DNA of 64,000 nucleotides, from contig CM046859.1 in NCBI GenBank assembly GCA_025617745.1, positions 22,816,006 through 22,880,005 of the forward strand, written 5' to 3'. Below the pieces are notes generated by a model. It did no database searches, was not told the origin of the DNA, and worked only from the letters and a program-made list of their open reading frames with translations. Both the position numbers and the translations under genes were made by a program. Origin of the DNA: Heliocidaris erythrogramma. Its lineage: Eukaryota > Echinodermata > Echinoidea > Camarodonta > Echinometridae. Below, in pieces: positions 35,703 through 48,279 of this stretch (the first letter of the stretch is position 1; each line of letters begins with the position of its first letter).

Positions 35703-37485
35703 AGAACCATTCACGGGCCTATAATAAGCTGCGGTTATTAATAGGCGGAAGAAATATCAACATAATAGTCTCTATTGCACCTGTACGATGCTGCCTTTTT
35801 AAAATGAAAAGGAAGATATTGAATAGATAACAAAACGTTCTGTTGTCAAGGTCATAGCAATCCGTTCTATTAAAAGAGTTCTTTGAAGATATTGGTATTG
35901 ATTGGATGGTAAAAGAGATGGAGAGTGAGAGCGAAAAAGAGAAAGAAAACTAGAGAGAGAGAGAGAAAGAGAGAGAGAGCGAGTGCGAAAGCTGCGATGG
36001 CGAAAATTCCAATGGAAAACAAGTATGTTGCTATAGGAACGACGTGCTGTATCAACAACGATGCATGCTTGAAGACTATTTGCTGTTTATTTATTCATTT
36101 ATTAATAAAGCAATGCCAGAAAAAGAGGAAGGACAGTTTATTGTTTAGAGGTATACCGTCTATGTTTTCTGAATAATGGATAAAGTATAATTGATATAAA
36201 TTGATATATTATACGCCTTCTTAAATTCCTTCAAAACGTAAAGATAATTGTTACATACAATTCCGCTTTTGATCAATAATTGTCTCATGGATATCGGACT
36301 TACATTACCATCTTTCGCATACTGATAACTGACAAGGATGAAGTCATGCACCTCTTTTTAAGTACCAAGGTAAAAAAAATCAAAAACAACACCGAAAGTG
36401 CTATCGAGCTAGTTTGATATCACAGGTGCATTTCGTAGTTAATTGAAACAAAACTTTTTATTGATATAGCTTGAATATGTGGGGTCATAGCGAAGTATTT
36501 ATTTTTTTAAGAACATAACAGAACAGAATTAAGGAGGCGATGTGCAAAAATCTAGACAAACTGGAGAACGGATGTGTGACAGGGAGGAAGAGAGAGAGAA
36601 AATTGAGATGAAAGAGAAAGAGATATATAGGAAGAGTGTGAGGGAGTATATCATTGACGGCCTATTTCATGTCGGGTGACATAGACGGCATCATTCTAAC
36701 AACATAATGTGATATATTATTCACATTAGACCCTTCCATGCTATGCCCAAAGGAGAAAAAAGGAGAAAGAAAAGGAAAATATCGAGGAAAAAGTAGGCCG
36801 GCAGATCCGTGCTCTCTGACAGCGGAATACATCATCGCTCTAATATTTATTTTACGAACAGTTTTCGCTCGTTCTTATATCAGATTTGCCCGCAGACGTG
36901 TTCGATGAACACCGATATCATGCATATCGCCGAATTACCATACGTCACTTTGTTTGCATTTGTCCTCTTTGTCGATCTTTCCTTCTCTGACTTTCCTCCC
37001 CTTCTTTTAACAAAATGGAGAAGTCAACCAGATTGAAGGAGCACTTCTCTTCCTGATTCGTGTGAAGCTGTGATATGAAGAGCAGATCGTTCTTTGTGAA
37101 TAGTTTGATTTGCATATGTTGTTTTCACAAAGATGACACTTGAAATTTACTCCTAGACAGATTGAAATGTGAATATCTGAAGAACATGTCGACGTTTGTC
37201 GTCAATATCCTTGTTATTGACGTTTTGGTACAGAAGGCATCATCATCGTCATCATCATCATCATCATCACATCGTATTCGTGCTGGACTTTCTAGTCGAC
37301 ACCGCAGTTTGTAATGGCTACGATGTTCTCGAGAGACATACTTGAGAAATGTAGGTCACTTTGAGCTAGGGCAGGTGTATCGACGAATCTGTTGCAGGCT
37401 TCCCTTTAATTTAGCCCTTTCATTCTAATCGTCACCTCCTCATACGCGTATATTCTAGCAACTACCACTGCCGCGATACCTTAGC
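35691..37485. other. Non-coding stretch
   Basis: GA-rich sequence lies at 35920-35985, with a basic open frame reading through it to 36176. An AATAAAGC string lies at about 36104. (CAT)n lies at 37231-37267. No recognisable protein domain is present. Confidence 0.45.
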
Positions 37486-37682
37486 CATCGTCATCCACCT
37501 CTCCATTACCATTACCATCTCCACCACTATCACCACCACCACCACCACCACTACCACCACCACCACCACCACCACCACCACCACTAACACCACCACTACT
37601 ACCACTACCACCACCACTACCGCCACTACTACCACCACCACCACCACCATCACCACCACCATCACCACCACCATCACCACTA
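37486..37682 (+). repeat. (CAC)n trinucleotide array
   Basis: The array holds about 60 imperfect CAC/CAT/TAC triplets. Minus-strand frames give poly-Val or Gly/Ser-rich peptides that are only translations of the repeat. A smaller ACC/CAC patch occurs at 38040-38100. Confidence 0.9.
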
Positions 37683-40636
37683 CCTCTGTTTATCTCTCTT
37701 CTGTTGATTAACAGTGTTATTAATAAAATAAATTCATTTGATACTTTAAAAAGACATTTTACTGAATAGATAGAACCGCAATACAAGGGGGTCGATTAAG
37801 TTGGAACCTATTTCTACGTATTGGGAATATGCAAAGGAGCGTTTGATGAACATGTCCAAGCTTTTAAGAGATAAGTTACAACAATTTACTGACAGTTTAA
37901 CAATATTGCGATAAAACAACGGCCACTTGCTAAAACCCTACCAGCGATTTTGAAAACGTAACATTAGAAGATATATTTGCAATAGATATTCCTGATCTTA
38001 GTAGGAGATTTAAATACATTGACCCTTTCTGCAACACAACTACCGCTAACACCACCAGTAGCAATACCAACATCAACCCTACCACCACCACCATCATCAC
38101 AAACATTCATCATCATTGACATCGTGATGGTATTAACGCTACTGTTAAAGAGGTGAGGATGGGTTTGTATTAAATATGAGCTCATCATGTAATCGATGAT
38201 CAACCTAACCATGTAATAATTTCAGATGATACCGCTGCATCTCGGGTCATCTAATAAGAACCATTCATGTTGATGATACCGTGCGAGTAAGTATCGGAGG
38301 AAGACAACGATAGACGACTCTGCTTGCGAAGGACTCAATAGGCAGCACCTGTTATGGATCCCTCGGTTTTACCCCCTCTTCACACGCACAATACTCCTTA
38401 CCATCTCATCTCAAAGCCGCACGATCGTTTACACTCCCTTTCATATACCAACACACTTCATTCCCGAGTAATCCATCCTTCGCGATTAACGACTGTCTAG
38501 CAATCCTCTACCAGATACCATAGACTTAGCGTGTAGCTATTTGGCGAACTGTCGATCGAGTATATATTACATCTATCAGGATTATTATATGATACAATCG
38601 ACATAATGTCCTGTAAACAAAAGTAGAGACACCACGTGCACTGGATTTTGTGTTCGGATAAATAATGTGGGGTATGGTAGGTGGTGATAATTCCTGGATC
38701 TAATCACTTTCGTGACCACACGCGATGGAGGATGACCATGATGATTGTTGTTTCATATCTTCACCTGATGTAAGTTAACTAAAATGTGATATTTTATAAA
38801 GTATGTATGTGTATATAGATATATTTATTAGAAGTGGATGTCGTGTTCTGCATTGCTTTCGGAAAGGGCACTTTCGGGGGGGGGGGGGCACTTATTGACC
38901 AGTTGGCAGTTGGCCTATATCATTTCAGATCTTTAACATTTTTCCTTGAAGCGTATTATTCCATTTATGCATTTGCGGCACCCTATTCTTAATTAGCGCC
39001 CCTGTTCATGATTGTTTTTAACTGATTGATTGATTTATAGTTAATAAATTAATTGATTCAGTATATTTGCATCCTGCTGATACATGTACTGAAAGATACT
39101 GTAAGAAGATGAAAACATTGACAAATTACGCTATAAAATGAAAATTCTTTTGGTAAGTAAATTATGTGTAGCGCTCTTTTCGGGTGGAAAAAAAATCCCT
39201 TTAACCGTTTCCTCTTATTTATATGACCCAATTCACTGATTGCATTGTGTATGTTTTCCATAACGGATTATGTCTAACCCATATATCTTTGTCAGGCCTA
39301 TGCTAGCTTTATCCTCTTTCTCTTTTTCTCTCGTCCTCCTCCGCCTATTGAGCCATATTGACTATGGCATGGTGAAATTGAATTGAAATTTACCCACAGA
39401 GTTTATATGGAGCTGTTTGAGTAAGAGAAGATGATGAAAAGCACATATCCATGGATTGTCTGGGTTCCTGTATTGCGTGTGGCTAGCTTGCAATTTTGAG
39501 AAATGCCTTGATGTGCGGAAAAAGGGAAGATCGTTTCCTGACGAGGAAGATTTTGTTGAGGTATGTGTTGTGGCGCCATTTTCAGCAATGCTTGACCGTG
39601 ACCGGAAACGCCTCGTGATAAATGTCCTATTTAGACTTAAGATTACCATCATTATTGCCACTACCTTGACAATCCTCATGTCTTGGCATAGCCTATCCAG
39701 ACATTGATAAAGAAAAGGGGGTTGAATAAAGAAAACCCTGAGCGCACTATAAGTTTTAGTGATTTTTGTTTCTGCAGGGCCTTCTTATGGGGCAGGGGAA
39801 GGAGGGAGGTGCGTGGGGCGGACGCCATCTCCGCTCGAATTCACTGTATGTTTACTTATCTTAATTTTTTTTCACAAAATATCCATATATGATAATCATA
39901 ATGTTATAGGCTCGGGTTAGGATAAATTACTGGGGTAAATATTTGCCCTTATTCTTATGGGAAACTATGCCACTGCTCATCGTCTCCATATTCATATTCA
40001 TCGATGATATCCTCATTGCGCCCCTCCTCGTCGGTATCGACTACTCTAAGAGAGGGTAGACACGACCACTATCGTCATCATCACCTTCACTTGCCCTCAT
40101 CACTCTCGAATCCGTGGCTCCAGCACCTTGCTTATTGACATGTGCAATAACGGGGCACTGAGCTGTGACGGAGGGTCAGTCACACGTAATTAAGGACTAA
40201 ACTGACCGGCATTTTGACCAGTAGTGCATGCGAAGACCAGTCGTGATCACTCGAATGAATGGAGAATTTAAACGCGAAGCGTGTCTGAGCCAAAGAAACC
40301 AGATTTACAACACACTTCCCTCCTACACATCAAAGAAAGAAAGAAAGAAAATAAGATACATCCTTTTATGCTATCTTTTGATATGAAATTATACTTTTTA
40401 TCTTTGCTTAAGGGGTTAGTGAATCATATTTTTCAAATCATATGAGTTTGTTTTTATCTAATTTGATTCGACTGGTAATGCATTTTGTTTGAAATTGCTT
40501 CGTTACTTTGCAAAACATTTTACTTTTTTTCCTTTCAAATTATCTTCTAAGCGCGTTTTATCCTATTATTATTATATTCTTATAATCTATACGTAACGCA
40601 CCTACATCGCTCTATCTCTTCCTGCATTGGTATGTA
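37683..40636. other. Non-coding stretch
   Basis: It holds G13 at 38876-38888 and an AAAG run at 40333-40350. Around 38226-38285 an acceptor and a GTAAGT donor flank a segment with stops in all frames. No exon is supported. Confidence 0.45.
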
Positions 40637-40930
40637 GAGGTGTTGTGGATCAGTGGATAAGTCCCCGGACTGTGAACCACGAGGTCCGGGGTTCGAATCC
40701 CACCGCACCACTAGCGTCCTTTAATTGGCAAGACGTTAATCTACATTTACCACTCTCCACCCAGGTGTTAAATGGATACCCGGTAGGATGCGAAAGTTAA
40801 TGTCGTTTGCTTAGCAATGTGAGCGCAATGGGAGTGGAGAATGTGCATACATTGTGTGCGGGCATGCCAGAATCCGATGACCGGGGTAATAATATAGCTG
40901 TAAAGCGCTTAGAGACATCACCGATGTATT
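40637..40930 (+). mobile_element. tRNA-derived SINE, first of a head-to-tail pair
   Basis: It opens GAGGTGTTGTGGATCAGTGG, with a perfect B box GGTTCGAATCC at 40690-40700. It ends at ATCACCGATGTATT without the usual GGCGCTATATAA end or AAT tail, because the second copy begins there. The body matches the minus-strand copy at 25435-25788. Confidence 0.9.
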
Positions 40931-41238
40931 GATAAGTCCCCAGACTGTGAACCACGAGGTCCAGGGTTCGAATCCCACCGCAGCACTAGCGTCCTTTAAT
41001 TGGCAAGACGTTAATCTACATTTACCACTCTCCACCCAGGTGTTAAATGGGTACCCGGTAGGATGCGAAAGTTAATGTCCTTTGCTTAGCAATGTGAGCG
41101 CAGTGGGAGTGGAGAATGTGCATACATTGTGTGCGGGCATGCCAGAATCCGATGACCGGGGTAATAATATATCTGTAAATCGGTTAGAGACACTTAGAGG
41201 CGCTATATAATTATTAATATAATTATTAATATATATTA
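40931..41238 (+). mobile_element. tRNA-derived SINE, second of the pair, missing its first bases
   Basis: It begins directly with GATAAGTCCCCAGACTGTG, so the first 19 bases of the head, including most of the A box, are absent. The B box GGTTCGAATCC lies at 40965-40975. It ends AGAGGCGCTATATAA followed by an ATTATTAAT tail. The unit-to-unit distance is 275 bp (40656 to 40931), as expected for tandem duplication by unequal exchange or a dimeric transcript. Confidence 0.9.
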
Positions 41239-43550
41239 TATTCCCAAACTCCTCTTTCATCTTTAGGCACCCCCCCCCCCACCCCCACCACCAGCAATCC
41301 TCTCATTATCAATACTTCCTCACTGCATGGTGTGAATTTATGTATCGAGGGGGCACGAGCGCCATAGAGAGGGGGGGGGGGGGGGGGCGTCTTAACTGAA
41401 ATGAGAAGAACAAGGCCGTCGACTGGGGTAAGGGTGTGCATGATAAGGGATATTTCTTTCCTTTTTCTCGATTAGGGGAACATGTGCCCCCGTGGCCCAA
41501 GGTAGCTACGCCACTCTCCACCGACATGAATAAAGAGTAAGATGAAGAAGGTATCAGATCCTCTTCTACCTTAATGACGGAATGTCATATGAGTATCAAG
41601 TGGTTGGTCACCGATACCCTGGCTCGCCAAAATGAGAATACAATACTCCCTCTGCTGTATGTATCGCCGTGCTGGCAATACACACTCAGAGTTCCTGTCC
41701 GTGTTGGTTGTGGAGTTTGACAGTGTTGCGTTACGATAGATAGTCGAGTGACTGCCCATTGAATAAAAACCAATCTGACATTCGCGACCATTCATTAAAT
41801 TGTAAAAATGCGATCCTTACAGAGCGATTTAGCGTTTATCACTCTCCATCAGCGAAGTCATGATTATATTTCAAATGTGACGAAAACTGCTTTCTGTCAA
41901 TCTTTTTCTTTTTTTTTACATCGTCACTGTATTTTTGGAAAGAAGTTGGTCTACAAGTTTATGCTAATGTACAGAACTCAGGGAAAAGTAAAGAATTGGA
42001 AGACATTTTGGTGATTTTATTGGCCTAGATTAAGAAGATATCGACTACTTTAGAACTCACCCCTATGGTATCTCCTCTCTGATTGAATAATATGTAAATT
42101 AAACTTCCAATGTAATTACAATATGTCTGTTTGTATGATTTTGATGTAGGAAACAATTTTAATCGCAACTGTGATAAGAGTATTGCAGGCGTTAAGATGA
42201 ATGATCAAAATTCATAAGTAACCAGCTGGTATTTCGCAAAATAACTCGTACTGAGTGATTTTTTGAAAAATAGCGTTACATAGAGGGCATAAACGTGGGG
42301 AGGGGGCAAGTGGGTGATAAGACATCACTTTTCATGGTGTGTGTGTGGGGGGGGGGGGGGCATACACCCAATACTCCAATATTCGCCCTGCATATCGGGT
42401 GCAAGTTTGGCTATACCCATCAGATAGGGAACGTCTCACCATGCCTGAAGGGACCATGAAATAAGTTATCAGGTTATCTTCGTGACACTTGACACGTTTT
42501 GACTGATGTTTCGATTCCCGAGGAAGATCAATGATTCATGGTTCCCCAAGAAAGACCTGAATTATTTAAGAGGTTTAGGAGAGGGTTTTAGAGCCTATAA
42601 TGCCATCCAAGCAAAGTCCTAGCTCCCCACAACCCATCTCCATCTTGGTGGTGTCACAACAATGAAACAAGCAGCATGATCATGTTTATCCCCTAGATAT
42701 AAACAACTTCTGAAAGCCATGTCATCCCCCCAGGCAAGACTTTAATCTACATTTGCCGCTTTTCATACAAAGTGAAACTTTCTTTCATTTTCTTTTCGTC
42801 AAGCGGCTATTAAAACCATTTTGACTTGAAGATTGAAGCTTGGATTTTGGAGTACGGTAATAAAATTTTGTTGATTGTTGTCACCTCATGCGTGAAGACT
42901 GGCATTTGAACAATTAGCAATGCACTGAATTTAGTAGTGCTACGATGAAACAAAGTGTAAATGAAATTAGAATTTAGAATATCTATCTATAACAGGTGTT
43001 AAATGTTTCAGAAAATAAATTCAGTATCTTACACTTTTTGGACATCTTGGAAAGAGGATATCTTGTCTATAATTATCACTACAAAGACACCTGAAGGTCG
43101 GAGTGGATACTTTCATGATATCAACAATTGTTCAGGTGCTGGAGCAGAAATCAACACCATTCCGGAAATACTTTTTGTAATGAACAACTCTATCGGACAT
43201 GCCTTTACGAAATCAACGATGTTTGTGCAAATTCCCTTTGCGATATTTACGAAATAGGTTGGGCTGTGGACAAAAATGTTTCGTAGAAATCTACGATGAT
43301 CAGTTCGAGGTTGAAATCGCAAAGTCAGATTCTATTTTCAAGTGTCATATTCTAATGTTGTATGACTATAATAATACCGGATTAAAGGAATAGTATTCTA
43401 TTTGCACAAACAAAGAATCACAAATATAGTCATACATGGAGGAGTAACTTTAAATGGTTTCCATACCATTATGACCATTTGTTGTTTCTTATAACCTTCT
43501 AGACTGATCTTCTAAAATGCATTTTATGGAGTTTTAAAGCACCTTTTAAG
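41239..43550. other. Non-coding stretch with G/C tracts
   Basis: C11 lies at 41270-41280, G17 at 41371-41387 and G14 at 42347-42360. A degenerate right end of the CAxTGGCG family (AGCTACGCCACT) lies near 41504-41514. An ATG-initiated 84-codon frame at 43003-43257 has mixed composition but no recognisable domain. Confidence 0.45.
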
Positions 43551-43663
43551 CAGTGGCGGATCTAGCCTGGTAAGACACAATACATTCTATAGGCCCGCTT
43601 TGTTTGTGCACAATGGCGGACCCCTAGAATGTATTGTGTCTTACCAGGCTAGCTCCGCCACTG
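43551..43663. mobile_element. Palindromic CAGTGGCGGA element with TTAAG target duplication
   Basis: It opens CAGTGGCGGATCTAGCCTGG and closes with the complement of CAGTGGCGGAGCTAGCCTGG. The arms continue through TAAGACACAATACATTCTA, so roughly 40 bp of each arm is nearly identical. The centre holds GCCCGCTTTGTTTGTGCACA. TTAAG precedes (43546-43550) and follows (43664-43668) the 113-bp element. It is non-coding: a miniature transposon, perhaps hAT-like from its CAG-GGCGGATC end, although the duplication here is 5 bp rather than 8. Confidence 0.9.
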
Positions 43664-44149
43664 TTAAGTATACACATTTGGCAATCGTAGATTATTTAAT
43701 ACGTTTTTTTGTATTCCTCTTGATGTTCTGACTGAAGGCGAGTTCACGCGTAATTCTCAAAAAGTCTCTCCAGCTTTGTGTACTGTTCCCGACCAAACGT
43801 TCCATCACCCTTCATATCAGACAATAATTATACCAAGTCCCTTGCGTCCCTCGCCCCTTCTTTGCCGTACCGTCCATATTCCCTTTGATTTCATTTTCAA
43901 CAGGTTTACCTCTCTCTATTAATTTGTGTCCATCATTCAATTCCCCTTTCTTCATCTCATATAGTTTTACCGAGGCACACGTTTCAAAGACGTTTCGACA
44001 CACGTTGATGCGATGTTTTTAGTGATGTTTTAGTATTAAGAATTTTAATGCGTTATCTTGCCTAACACTAATTACATCTACTTTGTCGTCATGTGACGAA
44101 ATTCTTCATTCAACAATGTAACAACTACATTTAAGAATGGACTACCAGC
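43664..44149. other. Non-coding stretch
   Basis: The composition is average, and a Lys/Glu-rich minus-strand frame of 63 codons at 43812-44003 has no recognisable domain. Nothing else is seen. Confidence 0.4.
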
Positions 44150-44465
44150 TACAGCCCACAAGACCAACGAGACCTTCATGACGGACCTTATTACATTTCT
44201 CAGAGTTCAGGAGACGGCAGTGTCTGTCTCTTGGGCCGACCGTCGGCTGGAATGCTCCCATTTACCACTTTTGGGAAAATGCATAGGGCTACAGCCCAAG
44301 AGACCGACAGCCTGTACGAAACCTACAATGTTGGTCTCACAGGCCTTCTGAAAGGATATCAGCGGATTCACGAGACCGATATGCCACGAGACTGAAATTA
44401 TCGGTCTCGTGGTCTCTTGGTCTCGTGGTCGCCGTCGGTCTCTTGGTCTGTCGGTCCACTGCGTT
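44150..44465. repeat. GGTCTC-rich inverted and direct repeat cluster
   Basis: CACGAGACCGAT at 44369-44380 is the perfect inverse of ATCGGTCTCGTG at 44400-44411, and a direct series GGTCTCTTGGTCTCGTGGTC, GGTCTCTTGGTC follows. Further copies of AAGAGACCGACAGCC and its complement lie at about 44220-44245 and 44290-44310. Frames across the cluster are Arg/Ser-rich by-products. It is probably a degraded foldback or miniature element. Confidence 0.6.
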
Positions 44466-45603
44466 GCCCGGGTACGTACATGTGCATCACTCAGAAATAT
44501 GCACAGTGGTCTTACAATTAATTTCTGCGATTTGTTCGGCGGCGCACTGTGGAGCAGAAATCTCATCGTGGAAGACAACCTTTCAGGTCCATTCTTGTGG
44601 CGAATGGTTTGCTTTCACGTACGTAACAATCCCCTGCATAGATGTGGAGTTTTCAACCTTCTAGGAAACTTATCATTTACGCTCGTACTCTCCTTCATAT
44701 TTCATTTCCTTCTATGAAATAAAACGACATGATACTATACCGGAATAGCAACCTTGATTTTCGTAAGTTTAACGATCAATCAAAATTAACTTTCGGCAAG
44801 ACAAGAAAAACATATGATCTTGGCATCACATTCCCCTGGCGTTCTTCATTATCTCTCCCACTAGTCCTTGTTGTGACGTCATACTCTGCAAAATCAATTC
44901 ATATGCTGCTATATTTTGTAAAAACAGATACGAAAGATGTCGACACCGGTGAGAGAGTCTGGTAGAATCGTTTTCAAATGAAATAAATATCGGAGCAAGA
45001 TTGAGTGTATATTAGAGGAGTATCTGATTTGTTAGTATTAACCTAAAAGACATCCAGCACAAACTTTTCTAGGAACTGAAAACCATAATAGCTGTCTCAG
45101 TTTCTGTTTCAAATGACAATTATTTTCTTCCATTGATTTTGCTGACATTTATAATTTGTTCACATATATAGTAAAATGTATATACAGTAACATAAGCAGA
45201 ATGAATGAACTTTCAATACATGGAAAAAGGCGCTAATCCCAGTAAGCATGCACTTCTAATCATTGGCGGATCCGGCGGGGGGGGGGGGGGGGGCATAGAC
45301 GATCCACCATTTTCTTGATTGTGTCCCCCCCCCCCCCCCATTTGGAATGATGACTTTTTTTTTTGCTTGTCAAAGAATTATGGAGGATAACTGGACCCGC
45401 ATATTTTGGAGGTCTGGTGAAAAAAAATTGTCGCCACTCCCCCCCCGGCCCCGCACTGAGTGACTTTTCGAATAGTATTTCCAAGCTTTCTGTGTTTGTG
45501 ATATCTAATTTCGATTTGGGTGCCTCAAGATGAAAAAAATCTGAATAATTTGAATCAATTGCAGCACATGAAAAGCCTACAAAAATAATGATAATCCTAT
45601 CAT

Positions 45604-45634
<31 letters not shown>

Positions 45635-46249
45635 TGACAGAGCGATCGAGATCAAGAGAGCGTGAGAAGCAGATAAAATGACGCTGCCCTGAATGAGGGG
45701 ACACTCATTTAATACCAATTGTCCCGTTCCATCCTATAGCAACTAAATGCATGCTTAAACAACCGATTATCACCATTTTAAAGCGCATATTCTTGTTTTG
45801 TATATTGTCTTGCCTTATCAGATATCTTACATTACAAAAAAAAATAGTGCTTCGTATGCTCCCCTTTGCCCTATCCGATCTTTTCTCAGACTCAGTGGCT
45901 TATCCTTCCAAATTGATCCTTGGTGAGACAGCTGTAGACGGAGATGAAATCAAGCTTATCTCGTTTTTAAGATCATAGGGCACGATTTTGGTCAGCGAAA
46001 TGGCATAACCTTGTGGAATCGAAGTTGATATGTATTTTTAGCTTCAGGCATATTTATCGTTTGAATGACGAAATGCGCAAAGAACTCTCTTTTTCAGACG
46101 GGCAAATGTGTTCTAACATCTAGCGTACATTATCATTACACTTACATATAGCTTGAAAAATACTAGTATTCCGTGCTATCCTAATGTTTTATTTCAAATT
46201 TGAAGCAAAATGATGTTTTAAAAATGTCCTTAATTCAATGCAATTAGAG
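44466..46249. other. Non-coding stretch with CATTGGCGG-family fragment
   Basis: At 45261 a left end CATTGGCGGATCCGG is followed by G17 (45277-45293) and C15 (45325-45339); the right end is not clear. (GA)15 lies at 45605-45634. No exon is supported. Confidence 0.45.
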
Positions 46250-46430
46250 ATGTGAGCTGGTCTAGCGGTGCTGCCAGTAGTACGATCAGCTCTCTGTCTT
46301 CGCACGCAAACTGACACCAAAGGACTTCGGTTCGAAACCGATTCACGTCTTTCGGATGGTGACGTTTATTACAGGTCGGTCATCAGACGTGAATAATCAT
46401 AGCTTATAATGATACATGTCTGTAAAAATA
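46250..46430 (+). mobile_element. tRNA-headed SINE sharing its tail with the 7SL-like SINE
   Basis: The head GATGTGAGCTGGTCTAGCGG resembles a tRNA A-box region, and the B box GGTTCGAAACC lies at 46329-46339. From 46346 the body CGTCTTTCGGATGGTGACGT, AGGTCGGTC, AGACGTGAATAATCATA and the end ATGTCTGTAAAA match 578-654 closely. A CAAACA/(CA)n run follows the 3' end. Confidence 0.75.
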
Positions 46431-46454
46431 CAAACAAACACACACACACACAGA

Positions 46455-46640
46455 GCTTTACATTGCTTTACTTCCGAGGACAAGTATTGTTCTTCTATTG
46501 TTCCTCCGTCCTCGGACAGTCGACGGAATAAGGCACAAATTCATTGTTCGACGTTCGAGGACTATTGTCCGGCTTCCGAGGACCATTGTTCTCATGATTT
46601 TTTTTTTGTTCTCTGTCCGAAAATGTCCTCGGACATACGG
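46455..46640. repeat. Cluster of GTCCTCGGA inverted repeats
   Basis: TTCCGAGGACAAGTATTGTT near 46468, GTCCTCGGACAG near 46509, GTTCGAGGACTATTGTCC near 46552, TTCCGAGGACCATTGTTC near 46576 and GTCCTCGGACA near 46624 alternate in orientation. They could form several stems. A 211-codon frame from 46416 reads through this cluster and the flanking CA repeats; its first codons are His/Thr repeats, and it is not supported as a gene. Confidence 0.55.
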
Positions 46641-48279
46641 CTAAACACGCCCACACACACACACACACACATACACATTGAGGTTATCCTTTATAAGTCA
46701 ATGAAACAAACTGAGACAATTAAAAAGCAGGGTGAAATAATGTTAGTTTACCATTATATCCTTCATGAAATTGTTAGACTCCCCCTTTTCAATCAACATG
46801 CTCGAGCCCCTACAACTTTGTCACTGGACATCCCTCCTCAGTTAATCAATCGTCCATGTATACACTGCTCTCGATGGGCTCTTTGCAACAAGTGCAGCAA
46901 AGGTCAAAATAGTGCGCCTCTTTTTTTCTTCATTTATTTTTCCGCTTTTTCTAAATTTCTCGTCGCCGTCATATTTACTTTGATGGACAGTACGGCAAAG
47001 TATCAGTATCCTCTGTACTTAGTTTATCCTGTCTGTATTTTCCACATTTGACTTTGTCCCCACCCACCTCTGAGTCCGCCCCCCCCCCTCTCCTTCTCTC
47101 TCTTTCTCGTTCTCATACTCTCCTTCCACATCCCTAATTGTTTTCTCTCCCTCTTTCTGTCTGTTTGACCTCCATTTCTTTGTCTTTTGTTGCTTCCAAC
47201 ACTTTGTCCTGTTATCTTGCCTTTTTGCTCTTTTTTTTCTTTTCCTCCATCTCCCCATCTGTCCCCTCTCTCTCTCTCTCTCTCTCTTTCTCTCTTCTTC
47301 TCTACAATATTACCTTTAAAATTGATTTTCAGTCTCTTTGTCTCGACCTCTATTTTTCGCGCTCTTTTTCTGCCATTTTCTATTTCTTGTGCATGTAATT
47401 CGATATAAATATACATGGTTTGCGTCAGAAAGAGTAAGATTTATGTCAGGTTGCTTGTACTTTTCAGTGACGCAGTTGGAATTAATATTAGAGATATATA
47501 GCAACCTTACCATTCATCTATTATTTCTTTATTAAATGATCTATTTGCTACCCTAGTTGCTTCATCTTGTGAGGTCTTTGGTGTATCCTGCACGAAATTT
47601 GATTCATTGGGGGAGTACGGAGAGTACCGCTTCGGCTAACTTTTGAAAGCCCCGTGGCAGGAAACGGCGTGCTAGGGTACCGACCATGGTACCGACTCTG
47701 TGATGAATTGCGCACAAAGTTTGTTAATGGCAACATCTATTAGCATGACGTCATTATGGTATAACGTTGTAAATGAATATTGAACAAGTAGCAACATTAG
47801 GTTTAACAGCACCAAAAAACAAGAGAGTACAGTATTCTGTTTTGTTTTGTGAATTATACGGGTCGTCACGAAAATCAATTATTAGACTGATATTGAAATC
47901 AAGGTAGTATAACTTATTCTTGATAGAAATCACAGAGACGAAAACAGCTGGAATATGACATCAATGCAAATCAATGTATTTCATAAATTGCCGTAATAAC
48001 TGTACAAGTTGGTGCCGAAGCAGTTGAGCTACGATACTAGCAGAAAGATGGTAAAAACATTTTAGATGTAACTTTATGTTGCAGAATTAACCTTACAACG
48101 GGAATTATTTTGATCATGTATTAATGTTTGATATTCATACGCATCAGCATTATACGTTGCCCTATACAGAATTTTGTGAAAGGTTCCTTGCCCAGCAGTA
48201 AGTTTGCAAGTGTGTTATGTATTATGAATAATGATTTGTTAGTCTGGCTGCTTATTCGGAGGCAGGCTGTAGGGGACGA
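46641..48279. other. Non-coding stretch with pyrimidine tract
   Basis: CA-rich sequence lies at 46650-46675, and a long C/T-rich tract with (CT)12 fills about 47060-47310. The right part is AT-rich. No exon is supported. Confidence 0.45.

Noticed and set aside
35925-36176. Basic open frame ending near an AATAAA
   Set aside because: The first third is a GA repeat. The remainder has no recognisable domain, and the AATAAA lies inside the frame rather than after it.
37462-37786. Poly-Val and Gly/Ser-rich frames
   Set aside because: These are products of the (CAC)n microsatellite.
38226-38285. Segment between a TTTCAG acceptor and a GTAAGTAT donor
   Set aside because: All three frames contain stops, so it cannot be a coding exon. 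A non-coding exon has no other support.
39772-39812. Microexon-like segment after TTTGTTTCTGCAG with a GTGCGT donor
   Set aside because: It is a G-rich tract of the kind scattered through the window. The donor is weak and there is no partner exon.
43003-43257. 84-codon ATG frame with mixed composition
   Set aside because: A similar-length frame lies on the opposite strand, there is no known domain, and splice or promoter signals are lacking.
46416-47051. 211-codon plus-strand open frame
   Set aside because: It reads from a SINE tail through (CA)n and GTCCTCGGA repeats and a T-rich run. The start codon is not ATG and the composition is repeat-driven.
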